Below, in pieces: positions 38,076 to 48,662 of a DNA stretch of 64,000 bases (within the stretch, counting starts at the first letter, position 1; the number at the start of each line of letters is the position of its first letter). The stretch is taken from NCBI RefSeq assembly GCF_001690985.1, contig NZ_MAJS01000079.1, positions 558,001-622,000 of the forward strand, in the 5' to 3' direction. A program made the position numbers and the translations under genes. The notes under the pieces were generated by a model that ran no database searches, was not told where the DNA came from, and saw only the letters and a list, made by a program, of their open reading frames with translations. Source of the DNA: Aliivibrio sp. 1S175 (GTDB lineage Bacteria; Pseudomonadota; Gammaproteobacteria; Enterobacterales; Vibrionaceae).

Positions 38076-39008
38076 ATGTCTTGGCGTGATTTAAGTTTTC
38101 GACGTCGATTGTTAGCAGTGATGACCATCTCTGGGATCGTAAAATTTCTCCTTTTATCTATCTGTGCGTTTTTATATGTTAAGTGCTGGGAGTCGCAAGA
38201 CTGTGGGGATAAAGCATTAGGGATTGCTCGGTTTCTTGCTCAATCGCCAATAGTCATGGAAGCAGTAGAGAAAAACTCCCCACGTTTGATTGAAGATAAA
38301 ATAGAACGATTACGCTCTTTCATTGGCGCCGCGTTTATCGTTGTGGGAAACAAAGAGGGCATTCGTATTACAGATCCCATCAAAGATCGCATTGTTATTG
38401 TAGAAGATGACATCGGAATTTCGGCGAGTAAAGAAGAGGCAATGATCTTATTTGATGTATTAAATCCTGATTTAGTGTTGTTAGATATTTATCTTCCTGA
38501 TGGCAATGGCCTTGATATATTACGACAATTACGTCAAAAAGAATCATCACCCGATGTGATCTTAATTACGGCAGACAGAAATGTGAATACGCTGCAAGAA
38601 GCGATGCGTGGTGGTGTGATAGATTATTTATTGAAGCCTGTGATTTTTAGTCGATTAGAAGAATCAATAAATAAATACTTAAGTCAAAAACAACAATTTA
38701 CAAATTGAGTTGATATTGATCAATCCATGGTAGATGCTATGTTGAATTCCACTAGCTCAGCAACCATATCAAGGTTACCGAAAGGCATTGATGACGTAAC
38801 TCTTGAAAAGGTGCGTCAGTTATTTGTTAATAAAAATCAGTTAACGGCGGATCAAGCAGGTGAGTTAATTGGCGCAAGTCGAACCACCGCTCGTCGTTAT
38901 TTAGAATCTCTTATCAGCTCTGGAGAATTGAGTGCAGACTTGTCTTATGGCAGTGTTGGACGACCAGAGCGCACCTATTTTAAAACGCAGAATAGTATTA
39001 AAGTATAA
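38076..39008 (+). pseudogene. Collapsed CitAB/DcuSR-type two-component system (sensor N-term + receiver + HTH)
   Basis: One frame runs through pieces of two genes. Residues 1-100 from ATG 38076 (TGAGGA upstream) are the start of a CitA/DcuS-type sensor kinase: SFRRRLLAV, one membrane helix, then ALGIARFLAQSPIVMEAV and FIVVGNKEGIRI. The sequence then jumps to a CitB/DcuR receiver domain (IVIVEDD, DLVLLDIYLPDGNGLD, ITADRN, LLKPV) that is itself missing about 25 residues after EDD. The kinase core and the rest of the sensor are absent. A TGA at 38706-38708 then cuts the frame. Beyond it, without frame change, comes the intact C-terminal DNA-binding part (LPKGIDDVTLEKV, GASRTTARRYLE, GSVGRPERTYF). 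Both deletions kept the frame. A shortened HTH product from ATG 38727 is possible. Confidence 0.85.
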
Positions 39009-39049
39009 AGCAGTTAAATGATAGGTTTGTTTTTAAAGGTAACACATTA

Positions 39050-39520
39050 ATGACACCAGCAACGAAACTATTAAAAAAAGCAAAAATAGAACATCAGGTG
39101 CTTGAGTACCATCATGATCCGAAAGCGCAAGCGTATGGGTTAGAAGCGGCAGAAAAATTAGGTTTACCTCATGAAGAGGTATTTAAAACGTTAGTCGTTC
39201 AAGTTGATGAAAAAGAATTGGTCGTCGGGATTATTCCTGTCGCGGCTCATTTGAGTATGAAATTAATTGCTAAAGCTGCGGGTGGTAAAAAAGCCAAGAT
39301 GGCGGATCCTACACTAGTACAAAAAACAACAGGGTATGTGATGGGCGGAGTTAGCCCTATAGGGCAAAAGAAACGCTTAAAAACGGTGATTGATATTAGT
39401 GCTGAATTGCATCAAACCATGTATGTCAGTGGTGGTAAAAGAGGTCTAGATATAGGTCTTGCACCCAAAGAGTTACAACAAGTGTTAAACGCTCAATTTA
39501 TGGATATTAAAGCGGAATAA
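39050..39520 (+). CDS. ybaK: Cys-tRNA(Pro) deacylase YbaK
   Basis: The 156-residue single-domain trans-editing enzyme hydrolyses Cys-tRNA(Pro). It has the family core ALEAAEKLGLP-type helix, EVFKTLVVQVD with the conserved lysine, KKAKMADPTLVQKTTGYVMG and VSPIGQKKRLKTVID. Full length, AAAGGTAA before the start. It is 41 bp past the two-component relic and 41 bp ahead of the patatin gene. Confidence 0.92.
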   Translation: MTPATKLLKKAKIEHQVLEYHHDPKAQAYGLEAAEKLGLPHEEVFKTLVVQVDEKELVVGIIPVAAHLSMKLIAKAAGGKKAKMADPTLVQKTTGYVMGGVSPIGQKKRLKTVIDISAELHQTMYVSGGKRGLDIGLAPKELQQVLNAQFMDIKAE

Positions 39521-39561
39521 TATTTAGGACGTATGGATATTATTTGGCAGGGAGAGGGATT

Positions 39562-40446
39562 GTGAGTAAAAAGACAGTATCATTGGTTTTAGGCAGTGGT
39601 GGAGCAAGAGGGCTTGCTCATATTGGTGTCATTCGTTGGTTAGAAGAACATGATTTTGAGATTGTCTCTGTATCCAGTTGTTCAATTGGTACTGTTATTG
39701 GTGGGGTGTATGCGGCAGGAAAGCTAGATGAATTTGAAGCTTGGATGCGAACGGTAACTAAACTCGACATTGTCTCTTTAATGGATTTTAACTGGGGTAA
39801 AGGTGGATTAATTAAAGGTGAGAAAGTCATGAATCGTTTAGGACATATTCTAGGTGATTTAAACATTGAAGATCTTGCTATCCCTTACACTGCTGTCGCT
39901 GCTGATATCAGTAATGAGAAAGAAGTTTGGTTACAAAAAGGTCCCTTATTACAAGCGATACGAGCGTCTATTTCATTACCCTTATATTTAATGCCCATTG
40001 AATTGAATGGAAAAACATTAATTGATGGTGGAGTACTAAATCCAGTGCCTATTGCCCCAACTTTTGGAGACCATTCAGATATTACTTTAGCGGTAAATCT
40101 TGCGGGTGAACTTACTTATAAGCTCGATGGCTTTAACGAAGTTCAAACTTATATTTCAGATGATGAATCAGAAGAAGAAATGCCTTTTCATCGAAAAGTC
40201 AGTGATTATTTTGGTTCTTTAACCGCAAAAACATCAAGAATTGATTTAGGTATGTACGACATTGCAAATCAAGCATTTGATGCGATGCAGAGTACCATTG
40301 CAAGACAAAAGCTCGCAGCTTATCCGCCGGATATTACGGTTGAAATAGCAAGAGATGCGTGTGGAACCTTTGAGTTTGAACGTACTGCTGAGATGATCGA
40401 CTTAGGGTACGAAAGAGCAGAGAAAGCATTAAAACATCTGTTATAA
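39562..40446 (+). CDS. Patatin-like phospholipase, RssA type
   Basis: The 294-residue protein has oxyanion loop GSGGARGLAHIG, the nucleophile elbow SSCSIGTVIGG and catalytic Asp in LIDGGVLNPVPI. The usual GxSxG elbow is SxSxG here (Ser replaces the first glycine), which may alter activity. I start at GTG 39562 with GGGAGAGGG upstream; the frame opens at a TTG 6 codons earlier. The family includes E. coli RssA. No signal peptide or membrane helix is seen, so it should be cytosolic. Confidence 0.85.
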   Translation: MSKKTVSLVLGSGGARGLAHIGVIRWLEEHDFEIVSVSSCSIGTVIGGVYAAGKLDEFEAWMRTVTKLDIVSLMDFNWGKGGLIKGEKVMNRLGHILGDLNIEDLAIPYTAVAADISNEKEVWLQKGPLLQAIRASISLPLYLMPIELNGKTLIDGGVLNPVPIAPTFGDHSDITLAVNLAGELTYKLDGFNEVQTYISDDESEEEMPFHRKVSDYFGSLTAKTSRIDLGMYDIANQAFDAMQSTIARQKLAAYPPDITVEIARDACGTFEFERTAEMIDLGYERAEKALKHLL

Positions 40447-40471
40447 ATCTTCTTAATCAACAGATAGATAT

Positions 40472-40523
40472 AAAACGCCCATACTTTTCACTTCTCTTTC
40501 TAGTAAAAGTATGGGCGTTTTTT
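40472..40523. terminator. Bidirectional terminator between patatin and helicase genes
   Basis: AAAACGCCCATACTTTT pairs with AAAAGTATGGGCGTTTT around a 16-base loop, with a T run on the plus strand. Confidence 0.88.
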
Positions 40524-40537
40524 AACGAAAGCTGTGG

Positions 40538-41734
40538 TTAGAACTTTGGTGCTGGCTTTCTTTCTGGCTTAAAGTTCAAAATTGAAATTGGCACGTCTTT
40601 CTTTGGTTCAAATCCTAGGATTTCTTTACGCACAATTAAGTGTCCAAGACGTTTTTCAATCATGCACAAGTTTTTAAAATCATCTCGAGAAACAAATGAG
40701 ATCGCTTCACCTTTAGCTCCTGCACGACCAGTACGACCAATACGGTGAACATAATCGTCAGCAGGGAAAGGTAAATCGTAGTTTATAACACGGGTTAGAT
40801 CATCAATATCAATACCACGAGCAGCAATGCCAGTGGCAACTAAATATTTTAGTTTGCCTTCTTTAAAGTCATTCAGTACCTTGGCGCGAGCGTCTTGGCT
40901 GCGACCACTGTGGAATGCTTCTGCTGTAATACCACGTTTTTCTAATTGGCCTACTAATTTAGCTGCACCGTGTTTAGTCTCAATAAAGATAAGCGCTTGG
41001 TCCCACTCATTATCTGTAATTAAGTGACTAAGCAGTGCCGATTTTTTATCTTTATCTACCGTAATTAACCATTGATCAATTTGTGGTGCAGATGTCGTTT
41101 TTGGTGAAATCGAAATCTCAATCGGATTATTTACCGCCGTTTTCGCTAAGAAACGAACTTGATCAGACAAGGTTGCTGAGAACAGCATGTTTTGACGATC
41201 TAATGGTAAACGCTCGATGATTTTATTGATGTCTTCAATGAAACCCATGTCTAGCATTCTATCTGCTTCATCTAAGACTAGGATTTCAATTTCATCAAAA
41301 TGAATAGCACGTTGAGTGTACATATCCAAAAGACGACCAGGTGTAGCAACCAGAACATCAACGCCTTCGATTAGACGTTCTTTTTGGTTCTTGTAATCAA
41401 CACCACCATACATAGCAAGAGAGCTGATATCGATATACTTGCTGTATTGTTGAATGTTTTCTTCAACTTGGATCGCTAATTCGCGAGTGGGTGTCAAAAT
41501 AAGTGCGCGAATACGTTTTGCTCGCACTTTAGTTGGGTTTTCGCTGAGTATTTCTAAAATTGGTAATACAAAGCTGGCGGTTTTACCTGTACCAGTTTGC
41601 GCAGCAGCAATTAAGTTTTTTCCGGTAAGCGCAACGGGAATCGCTTTTTGTTGAATTGGCGTAGGCGCTTGGTAACCCAATTCGTCGATGGCTTTTAAAA
41701 TTGGATCGCTTAACCCAAGTTTGGAAAATGGCAT
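40538..41734 (-). CDS. DEAD-box RNA helicase, RhlE-like
   Basis: The 398-residue helicase has Q motif GYQAPTPIQQKAIP, motif I AAAQTGTGKT, Ia TPTRELAIQ, II VLDEADRMLD, III SAT, and VI HRIGRTGRAG. Only about 25 residues follow the second RecA domain, without the long basic tail of classical RhlE. The start at 41734 gives MPFSKLGLSDPILKAI. The frame runs 27 codons further upstream but has no ribosome site. The likely role is RNA unwinding in ribosome assembly or cold adaptation. Confidence 0.88.
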   Translation of the reverse strand: MPFSKLGLSDPILKAIDELGYQAPTPIQQKAIPVALTGKNLIAAAQTGTGKTASFVLPILEILSENPTKVRAKRIRALILTPTRELAIQVEENIQQYSKYIDISSLAMYGGVDYKNQKERLIEGVDVLVATPGRLLDMYTQRAIHFDEIEILVLDEADRMLDMGFIEDINKIIERLPLDRQNMLFSATLSDQVRFLAKTAVNNPIEISISPKTTSAPQIDQWLITVDKDKKSALLSHLITDNEWDQALIFIETKHGAAKLVGQLEKRGITAEAFHSGRSQDARAKVLNDFKEGKLKYLVATGIAARGIDIDDLTRVINYDLPFPADDYVHRIGRTGRAGAKGEAISFVSRDDFKNLCMIEKRLGHLIVRKEILGFEPKKDVPISILNFKPERKPAPKF

Positions 41735-41870
41735 GTGAAATCTCAGATATATGAATAGAAGGGGATTGTAGCATGAAAAAAAGAAATGGCAGCAGGGGAA
41801 AAACACCAACGCCATTTCAGCATCGGTGTATGTTTATAACCGTTTGTTAATTGGTGTGTATTTATAGTGA

Positions 41871-42038
41871 CTATGATTTTATTGCCATCCTAGGGCGTAT
41901 CACCTTGTTGATGAAGGTAAGTACCATTGGGAGCAGGACAACGACAACGGCGATAACGGTGAAGGAAAAGGTGATGGACGTACCCATAAGAAACTCAGTT
42001 CACCATCACTGATCATCAAAGCTCTACGTAAGTTCTCT
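41871..42038 (-). pseudogene. Coding-like fragment next to the IS6-like relic
   Basis: On the minus strand an ATG at 41987 opens a 38-codon hydrophobic frame (SITFSFTVIAVVVVLLPMVL in the middle, ending RPRMAIKS) with an in-frame TGA seven codons earlier. The plus strand is also open and acidic here (DNDNGDNGEGKGDGR). This looks like the tail of a membrane protein gene of unknown family that has been broken, possibly by the neighbouring IS. The direction is not certain. Confidence 0.35.
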
Positions 42039-42336
42039 GGTTCTGTCGCATCTTGGTGCTCAATAAATAGCAATTCTTACCATTATCACCCGTTTTGACG
42101 AACTCCTTTATCTATTTTGAGATCCCCGATGTCCCTGAATTTCGCCAACAAACAGTTTCCTTCCGCCACTATTCTAATGGCGGTCCGTTGGTATGGAGCT
42201 ATGGCAGATACTTCGCAAAGGTCAGATGAAAAATGCTGGAGATATGCCGATTTGGGAGCAATTTTACTCCCTAGCGGTCTAACACCTATCTGGGGATAGG
42301 TGTTTCTACATTCTAATTCCAAGATGCGACAGAACC
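42039..42336 (+). mobile_element. IS6-like insertion sequence relic, internally deleted
   Basis: Perfect 18-bp terminal inverted repeats, GGTTCTGTCGCATCTTGG at 42039-42056 and its complement at 42319-42336, bound 298 bases. Inside, from 42129, the plus strand reads LNFANKQFPSATILMAVRWY, which resembles the IS6-family transposase N-terminus. A different frame further on (GQMKNAGDMPIWEQFYSLAV then stop) resembles a transposase C-terminus. The whole catalytic DDE core is gone. The 8 bases flanking each side (AGTTCTCT and ACATAATG) do not match, so no target duplication survives. It could still be mobilised in trans. Confidence 0.7.
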
Positions 42337-42402
42337 ACATAATGGGTATTTAGAACATAAAGTTTTTTTTGTTCATAAAGTTCATGGCAATATTCATAAG
42401 TC

Positions 42403-42433
42403 AAAAAAAACCATGCAATAAGATATTGCATGG
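42403..42433 (-). terminator. Terminator of the chemoreceptor gene
   Basis: CCATGCAATA pairs with TATTGCATGG around AGA. The minus strand runs into eight U. Confidence 0.88.
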
Positions 42434-42470
42434 CTTGAGGTTATTAGATGTTATGTTATTTCACTTTGGA

Positions 42471-44564
42471 TTATTGAGTTTTAAATTCACTCAACTTTTT
42501 AGTTAATGAATGACTCTCTTGGGTAAGTGCCTCTGTGTCTTTTAATGAAATATGCATATCTGCAAGAACATCATTAGCCGCTTCATTTATGCTGGTTACG
42601 TTGCGATTAATCTCTTCTGAAACCGAGCTTTGTTCTTCTGCCGCAGAAGCGATTTGATTATTCATATCATTGGCAACCAAAATAGCAGAACTGATCTCTT
42701 TCAGGTTTTCTTGTGCAATTTCAGTCTCTTCTTTGGTTGATAATGCTTGTTTCTGGCTATTATCCATTACCGTCACAATACTTTGAGTATTTTGTTGCAG
42801 TATTACAAGCATGTTATTTATTTCTTGAGTTGAGCTTTGTGTTCGGCTTGCTAGGTTACGAACTTCATCGGCAACAACTGCAAAACCACGTCCTTGCTCA
42901 CCAGCACGAGCCGCTTCAATTGCCGCGTTTAATGCTAATAAATTTGTTTGTTCTGCAATGCCACCAATTTCAGTCAGAATTTTTTGAATGTCATTACTTG
43001 ATGCCGCTAGGTTCACCACTTGTTCTTGAGCTTCATTAATGAATTGCGCCAATTCTTCAACAGAAGCCGCCGCATTGTTCATTATTTTTTGACCTTCTTC
43101 ACTGCTTACTTGAATTTGACTTGCAGCAGTTGCTGCTTGTAATGCAGAAGAAGCAACCTCTTGAGCTGTTGCACTCATTTCATTAATAGCCGTCGCTAAT
43201 TGAGTGACTTCATTTACTTGATTTTGTAGCTTAATTTGTGATTTCTCAGTTTCAGCCATGGTATTCATTGATGATTGAGAGACTAATTCGGCGGTATCTT
43301 TTGCATTATGAAGCGTATTTTGCACCTTTTCGATAAAGGTATTGAACCAGAAAGCCAGTTGACCAATTTCATCTTTAGAGGTGACTTCAATACGTTGAGT
43401 TAAGTCACCATCGCCTTGAGCGATATTTTCAAAACGAGACGTTAGATTGCTTAAAGAGGCGCCAATCTGTTTTGCTAAAATAAAGATAATAACAATCCCG
43501 ATAATTGACGATATTAAGCCACTCAACAAGCCATTAGAAAGTGCATTATCACTTAGCTGAGAGCTTAATGAATTAAAATCAGTAATTTCTTTTTGTAATG
43601 TTTCTGCGGGAATAGATACCATGACAATCCAAGGCTTTGAACCTGTATTAATGGTTGCGATGGCTGTTTTGAATCGACCAATGTCTTTTAAGAATGGCTT
43701 GTTTGTTTTTGCTTCTTTTTGGATTTGAGTCCAGTTTTGAGCAAAATCATCTTTTACTTTTTGGCCGACGACACTTTCATCTTGACTGAAAGATAATAAG
43801 GTCCCGTTCCATGACGCGATAGAAACAACAGCATTAGGTACGCCAATGGCTTGAGCGGCTTGCTGGCTAATTTGTTGAAAGCTTTTGATTGACCAGTCAT
43901 AGCCAAGAGAACCAATAATTTCTTTATTTGCTACTAATGGCAAACTAATCGTAGTAATCAGCTCTTGGTTACCTCTTACATTGTAATAGTAAGGTTCCAT
44001 TACAAAGCTTTTACCAGACTCGAACGGTGCTAAGTGCCATTCATCAATACGTTCCCCATTATTGTTTAGAGCAGTATTACTGAAGCTGGCCATGCCTAAC
44101 GCTTCAAAACTAGAGTCTGTTGGTGAAAAGAATGGAGATAAAATACCGTCTTTATTTAATGCTTTTTGAGTAAGCTCAGAATCATCTTTAATGAATTGGC
44201 CTTGTTCCCATACCATGTAGCCAGCAAACACACTGTCATTTTGAATTTTCAATGAAGACGTGAATTGTTCAATAAGAAGACTGGAATTTGCTTTATGTTG
44301 GTTTGATAGTTCTAGTAATGATTTTAGTTGTTTTAAATTACTAATAACCGGAGAAAAAAGTCCGTTTAGCTCTGCACTTTGCTGGTTAGCAATAGACAAT
44401 AGTTTGTAATCAATGTTATCGGCAAGCTGGTCTGATACATGTTGAGTTATCTCATCATTTACATTGTTATAAGAGATAGTGGTAAACAACATGGCCGTAC
44501 TTAATGTAATAAATATGGCAAGGCCTGCACTAACTGCTATACGTGTTTTTATAGATTTAAACAT
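42471..44564 (-). CDS. Methyl-accepting chemotaxis protein with dCache-type sensor
   Basis: The 697-residue receptor has helix 1 at about 9-31, a periplasmic double-Cache-type domain to about 340, helix 2 about 345-365, HAMP to about 420 and a long cytoplasmic signalling hairpin with the tip [20 protein letters not shown]. There is no CheR-binding pentapeptide at the C-terminus (ends SEFKTQ). The ligand cannot be told; dCache receptors of vibrios often bind amino acids. It stands alone and is divergent from the lipoprotein gene. Confidence 0.92.
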   Translation of the reverse strand: MFKSIKTRIAVSAGLAIFITLSTAMLFTTISYNNVNDEITQHVSDQLADNIDYKLLSIANQQSAELNGLFSPVISNLKQLKSLLELSNQHKANSSLLIEQFTSSLKIQNDSVFAGYMVWEQGQFIKDDSELTQKALNKDGILSPFFSPTDSSFEALGMASFSNTALNNNGERIDEWHLAPFESGKSFVMEPYYYNVRGNQELITTISLPLVANKEIIGSLGYDWSIKSFQQISQQAAQAIGVPNAVVSIASWNGTLLSFSQDESVVGQKVKDDFAQNWTQIQKEAKTNKPFLKDIGRFKTAIATINTGSKPWIVMVSIPAETLQKEITDFNSLSSQLSDNALSNGLLSGLISSIIGIVIIFILAKQIGASLSNLTSRFENIAQGDGDLTQRIEVTSKDEIGQLAFWFNTFIEKVQNTLHNAKDTAELVSQSSMNTMAETEKSQIKLQNQVNEVTQLATAINEMSATAQEVASSALQAATAASQIQVSSEEGQKIMNNAAASVEELAQFINEAQEQVVNLAASSNDIQKILTEIGGIAEQTNLLALNAAIEAARAGEQGRGFAVVADEVRNLASRTQSSTQEINNMLVILQQNTQSIVTVMDNSQKQALSTKEETEIAQENLKEISSAILVANDMNNQIASAAEEQSSVSEEINRNVTSINEAANDVLADMHISLKDTEALTQESHSLTKKLSEFKTQ

Positions 44565-44798
44565 AATGTCTCTGATTTGATGAACGTAATTTTATAGAAT
44601 TACTTATCGACTGAAGTCAGCTAATCCTTAATTAAATATGGATATTAATCGTATTATTTAATCGCCTTGTTCACATTGGCTTCACAAGCGATGATTTATA
44701 CTTGTATATTCATACTTAGATACATGCTAACTCTCTTATTTTATTCGTTTTCTGTTAGTCTGTTTTGGTGATATTTATAATTTTATAGTGAGAAAAAA

Positions 44799-45227
44799 AT
44801 GAACAAAAAACTATTTGTGCCTTTGCTATTTACTGTTGCTTTGGTTGGTTGTGATGATGCAAGTGAAGCGATTGATAAAGCACAAGATGCGGCCAATAAA
44901 GCAGTAGATATGGCTCAATCGAAATTAGAATCAGTAGATCTGAGTGTGTTGAATATTGAACAATTTGGTGATGCCGCAGATTCGGCTTCTGAATTTGCAG
45001 AATCAATTGATGAAGCACTTAATGCTGATTATAGTAATCCTGAAGCTTTAGTTGAAATCAAAGAGCACATCTCTAATGCGTATAGTTGCTTAGTTGAAGC
45101 CTCATCTGAATCTACGGCAGACAAACTTTTAGATAAAGTATTATCAAGTATTTCAAATGAAGAAGCGCAATCTTTGATTGAGAAAGGCGTAGAACGTGCA
45201 CAAGAAATGCAAGAATGTGTAATGTAA
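44799..45227 (+). CDS. Predicted lipoprotein, acidic helical, unknown function
   Basis: The 142-residue protein has a signal peptide with lipobox VALVGC (Cys18) and Asp at +2 and +3 (CDDASEA), which by the E. coli +2 rule would favour the inner membrane. The rest is helical, alanine-rich and acidic, with a coiled-coil look (AIDKAQDAANKAVDMAQSKL), and two more cysteines near residues 92 and 140. I recognise no family. It has its own terminator, shared with purB. Confidence 0.75.
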   Translation: MNKKLFVPLLFTVALVGCDDASEAIDKAQDAANKAVDMAQSKLESVDLSVLNIEQFGDAADSASEFAESIDEALNADYSNPEALVEIKEHISNAYSCLVEASSESTADKLLDKVLSSISNEEAQSLIEKGVERAQEMQECVM

Positions 45228-45261
45228 TTCTATCTATTTAATGAGTAGTAAATTACGCATA

Positions 45262-45309
45262 AAAAAGCCCTGTAATCTCACTGTTTATAAGTGTGATACA
45301 GGGCTTTTT
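45262..45309. terminator. Bidirectional terminator between lipoprotein gene and purB
   Basis: AAAAAGCCCTGTA pairs with TACAGGGCTTTTT. An inner TCAC/GTGA stem closes the loop. Confidence 0.88.
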
Positions 45310-45349
45310 AGTGCTTGTTAATCTATCTGGTTAACAATAACCGTGAAGA

Positions 45350-46729
<1,380 letters not shown>

Positions 46730-46755
46730 CTAGATATGTGTAAAGGTTAAAGGAT

Positions 46756-46784
46756 AAAGCCTACCTGTAAATCAAGTAGGCTTT
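46756..46784. other. Hairpin between hflD and purB
   Basis: AAAGCCTAC pairs with GTAGGCTTT around 11 bases. The T run is on the plus strand, away from the gene direction, so termination of hflD is doubtful. It may tune purB expression within the cluster. Confidence 0.4.
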
Positions 46785-46790
46785 AATTTT

Positions 46791-47408
46791 TTAAATTCGA
46801 GCTAAAATAATTTTTGCTTGCTCTACCATTTTCTTACGGCCAAAAATTAAGTGACGACGTTTGCCACCCGTTTGACGCCATAATACAGCAGAGCGAATAC
46901 CTGAAAGTAACAAAGAACGCACTTTATGCTGTGTCATTGATTGCTGTAAGATTGCAGGTGTGCCAGTGACTTGAATGCGAGGTCCCATAGGACTGATTAC
47001 ATCTAAATAAATACTGGCAATGTTACTAAGCATTTGTTCGTCATGAATGTCAAAATGTTCAAGTTGGCGTTCAATCGTACTGATACGTTCACCAAGCTTA
47101 CTCATGCCATCGCGATGGCCAGCAAGCTTGCGTTCTAACGCCATTAAACTGATTAAGTAACGAGTTAATTCACTGCCTGCCGGCGTGTTATCAAAATCTC
47201 GAACTAGACATTCTAAACCAATGCGCAAATTGGCTTCGCTGCCATAGACTGCAACGGTATTATTTGGATTGGTTTCTAAAATAGATTGAATCGCAGTATC
47301 AAACGCAGCTTGATCACAGTGTCCATCTTTCGCCATTTTTTGTACTAAGCTTGCCGCTTGGCAAATGCCAGCAAATGCAATGGTTCTGTCAAATAAAGTG
47401 TTAGCCAC
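46791..47408 (-). CDS. hflD: High-frequency lysogenization protein HflD homologue
   Basis: The 205-residue, all-helical protein is peripherally attached to the membrane in E. coli, where it binds phage lambda CII. It starts [20 protein letters not shown] and has [21 protein letters not shown] and [22 protein letters not shown], the family hallmarks. It lies 12 bp after mnmA. Its cellular role outside phage infection is not known. Confidence 0.93.
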   Translation of the reverse strand: MANTLFDRTIAFAGICQAASLVQKMAKDGHCDQAAFDTAIQSILETNPNNTVAVYGSEANLRIGLECLVRDFDNTPAGSELTRYLISLMALERKLAGHRDGMSKLGERISTIERQLEHFDIHDEQMLSNIASIYLDVISPMGPRIQVTGTPAILQQSMTQHKVRSLLLSGIRSAVLWRQTGGKRRHLIFGRKKMVEQAKIILARI

Positions 47409-47420
47409 GCTTGTTTACTC

Positions 47421-48545
47421 CTAAATACGCTCTTCGATAATACCGCCACCTAGGCAAATTTCACCTAAATAGAATACTGCTGATTGACCAGGGGTCACTG
47501 CAATTTGTGCTTCATCAAAGATCACTTTAATGTTTTCATCATCGATAGGGATGATAGTACAAGGGATATCGGTTTGACGGTAACGTGTTTTTACTGTGCA
47601 ACTCAATGGTGCTTTGATCGCAGTGCGATCAACCCAATCAAGTTGAGATGCTAATAAGCCTTGAGATTTCAGTAATGGGTGATCATGACCTTGAACAGCA
47701 ATTAACACATTACGTTTTAAATCTTTCTCGCCAACAAACCATGGGTCTTCGTTACCGCCGCCGCCTTTAGAACCGCCGATATGTAACCCTTTACGTTGGC
47801 CTAGAGTGTGGTACATCAAGCCTTGATGCTGACCAATTACTTTGCCTTCAGGGGTTTCGATATTACCTGGTTGTGCTGGTAAATATTTGCCTAGGAATTC
47901 AGTGAATTTACGCTCACCGATAAAGCAAATACCAGTAGAATCTTTTTTCTTTGCTGTGATCAAATCTTGCTCTTCAGCAATGCGGCGTACTTCAGGTTTT
48001 TCTAAATCGCCAACAGGGAATAAGCTACGAGATACTTGATCCGAGCTTAATGTGTATAGGAAGTAGCTTTGATCTTTGTTTGAATCTAAACCACGAAGCA
48101 TTTGAGGCTTAGCGCCATTTGCAATTTCTTCTGCCGTTGGGAATGTACGACGAACGTAATGGCCCATAGCGATGAAATCGGCATCTAGAACTTCATCTGC
48201 AAATTCTAAGAATGCTTTAAATTTGATTTCTTTATTACAAAGAATATCTGGATTTGGCGTACGGCCAGCTTTGTATTCCTCTAGGAAATACTCAAAAACG
48301 TTGTCCCAGTATTCAGCAGCAAAGTTAATGGTGTGAAGGTGAATACCTAATTTGTCACACACGGCTTGTGCATCGGCTAAATCTTCGGCAGCGGTACAAT
48401 ATTCCTCGTTGTCATCTTCTTCCCAGTTTTTCATGAAAAGACCTTCAACTTGGTATCCTTGTTGCTGAAGTAGATAGGCTGATACTGAAGAATCCACACC
48501 ACCGGACATACCGACGATGACTTTCTTTTGGCTGTTGTCTGACAT
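47421..48545 (-). CDS. mnmA: tRNA 2-thiouridylase MnmA
   Basis: The 374-residue enzyme thiolates U34 of Lys, Glu and Gln tRNAs with sulfur relayed by TusE. PP-loop [16 protein letters not shown] near the N-terminus, the two catalytic cysteines in [12 protein letters not shown] and [12 protein letters not shown], and a C-terminal beta-barrel are present. First gene of mnmA-hflD-purB. Confidence 0.96.
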   Translation of the reverse strand: MSDNSQKKVIVGMSGGVDSSVSAYLLQQQGYQVEGLFMKNWEEDDNEEYCTAAEDLADAQAVCDKLGIHLHTINFAAEYWDNVFEYFLEEYKAGRTPNPDILCNKEIKFKAFLEFADEVLDADFIAMGHYVRRTFPTAEEIANGAKPQMLRGLDSNKDQSYFLYTLSSDQVSRSLFPVGDLEKPEVRRIAEEQDLITAKKKDSTGICFIGERKFTEFLGKYLPAQPGNIETPEGKVIGQHQGLMYHTLGQRKGLHIGGSKGGGGNEDPWFVGEKDLKRNVLIAVQGHDHPLLKSQGLLASQLDWVDRTAIKAPLSCTVKTRYRQTDIPCTIIPIDDENIKVIFDEAQIAVTPGQSAVFYLGEICLGGGIIEERI

Positions 48546-48662
48546 TCTTTAACACCACTAATAAAACTTGAAGCAGATTCTAACAGAAAGAATATGCGTG
48601 GGACAGATCCGAGAACAAAATCACATAATTATATCTGTGAAATTAAGGTTATTTATGTTGAT

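Noticed and set aside
38727-39008. Stand-alone small HTH regulator gene
   Set aside because: It is in frame with the receiver relic across a single TGA and lacks a ribosome site of its own, so it is better read as part of the pseudogene.
42117-42299. 60-codon plus-strand frame as an intact gene
   Set aside because: Only its middle resembles a transposase N-terminus. It is part of the deleted IS6-like element.
42086-42340. 84-codon minus-strand frame as a gene
   Set aside because: It runs through the IS6-like relic from end to end, including the inverted repeat, and has no ribosome site or family features.
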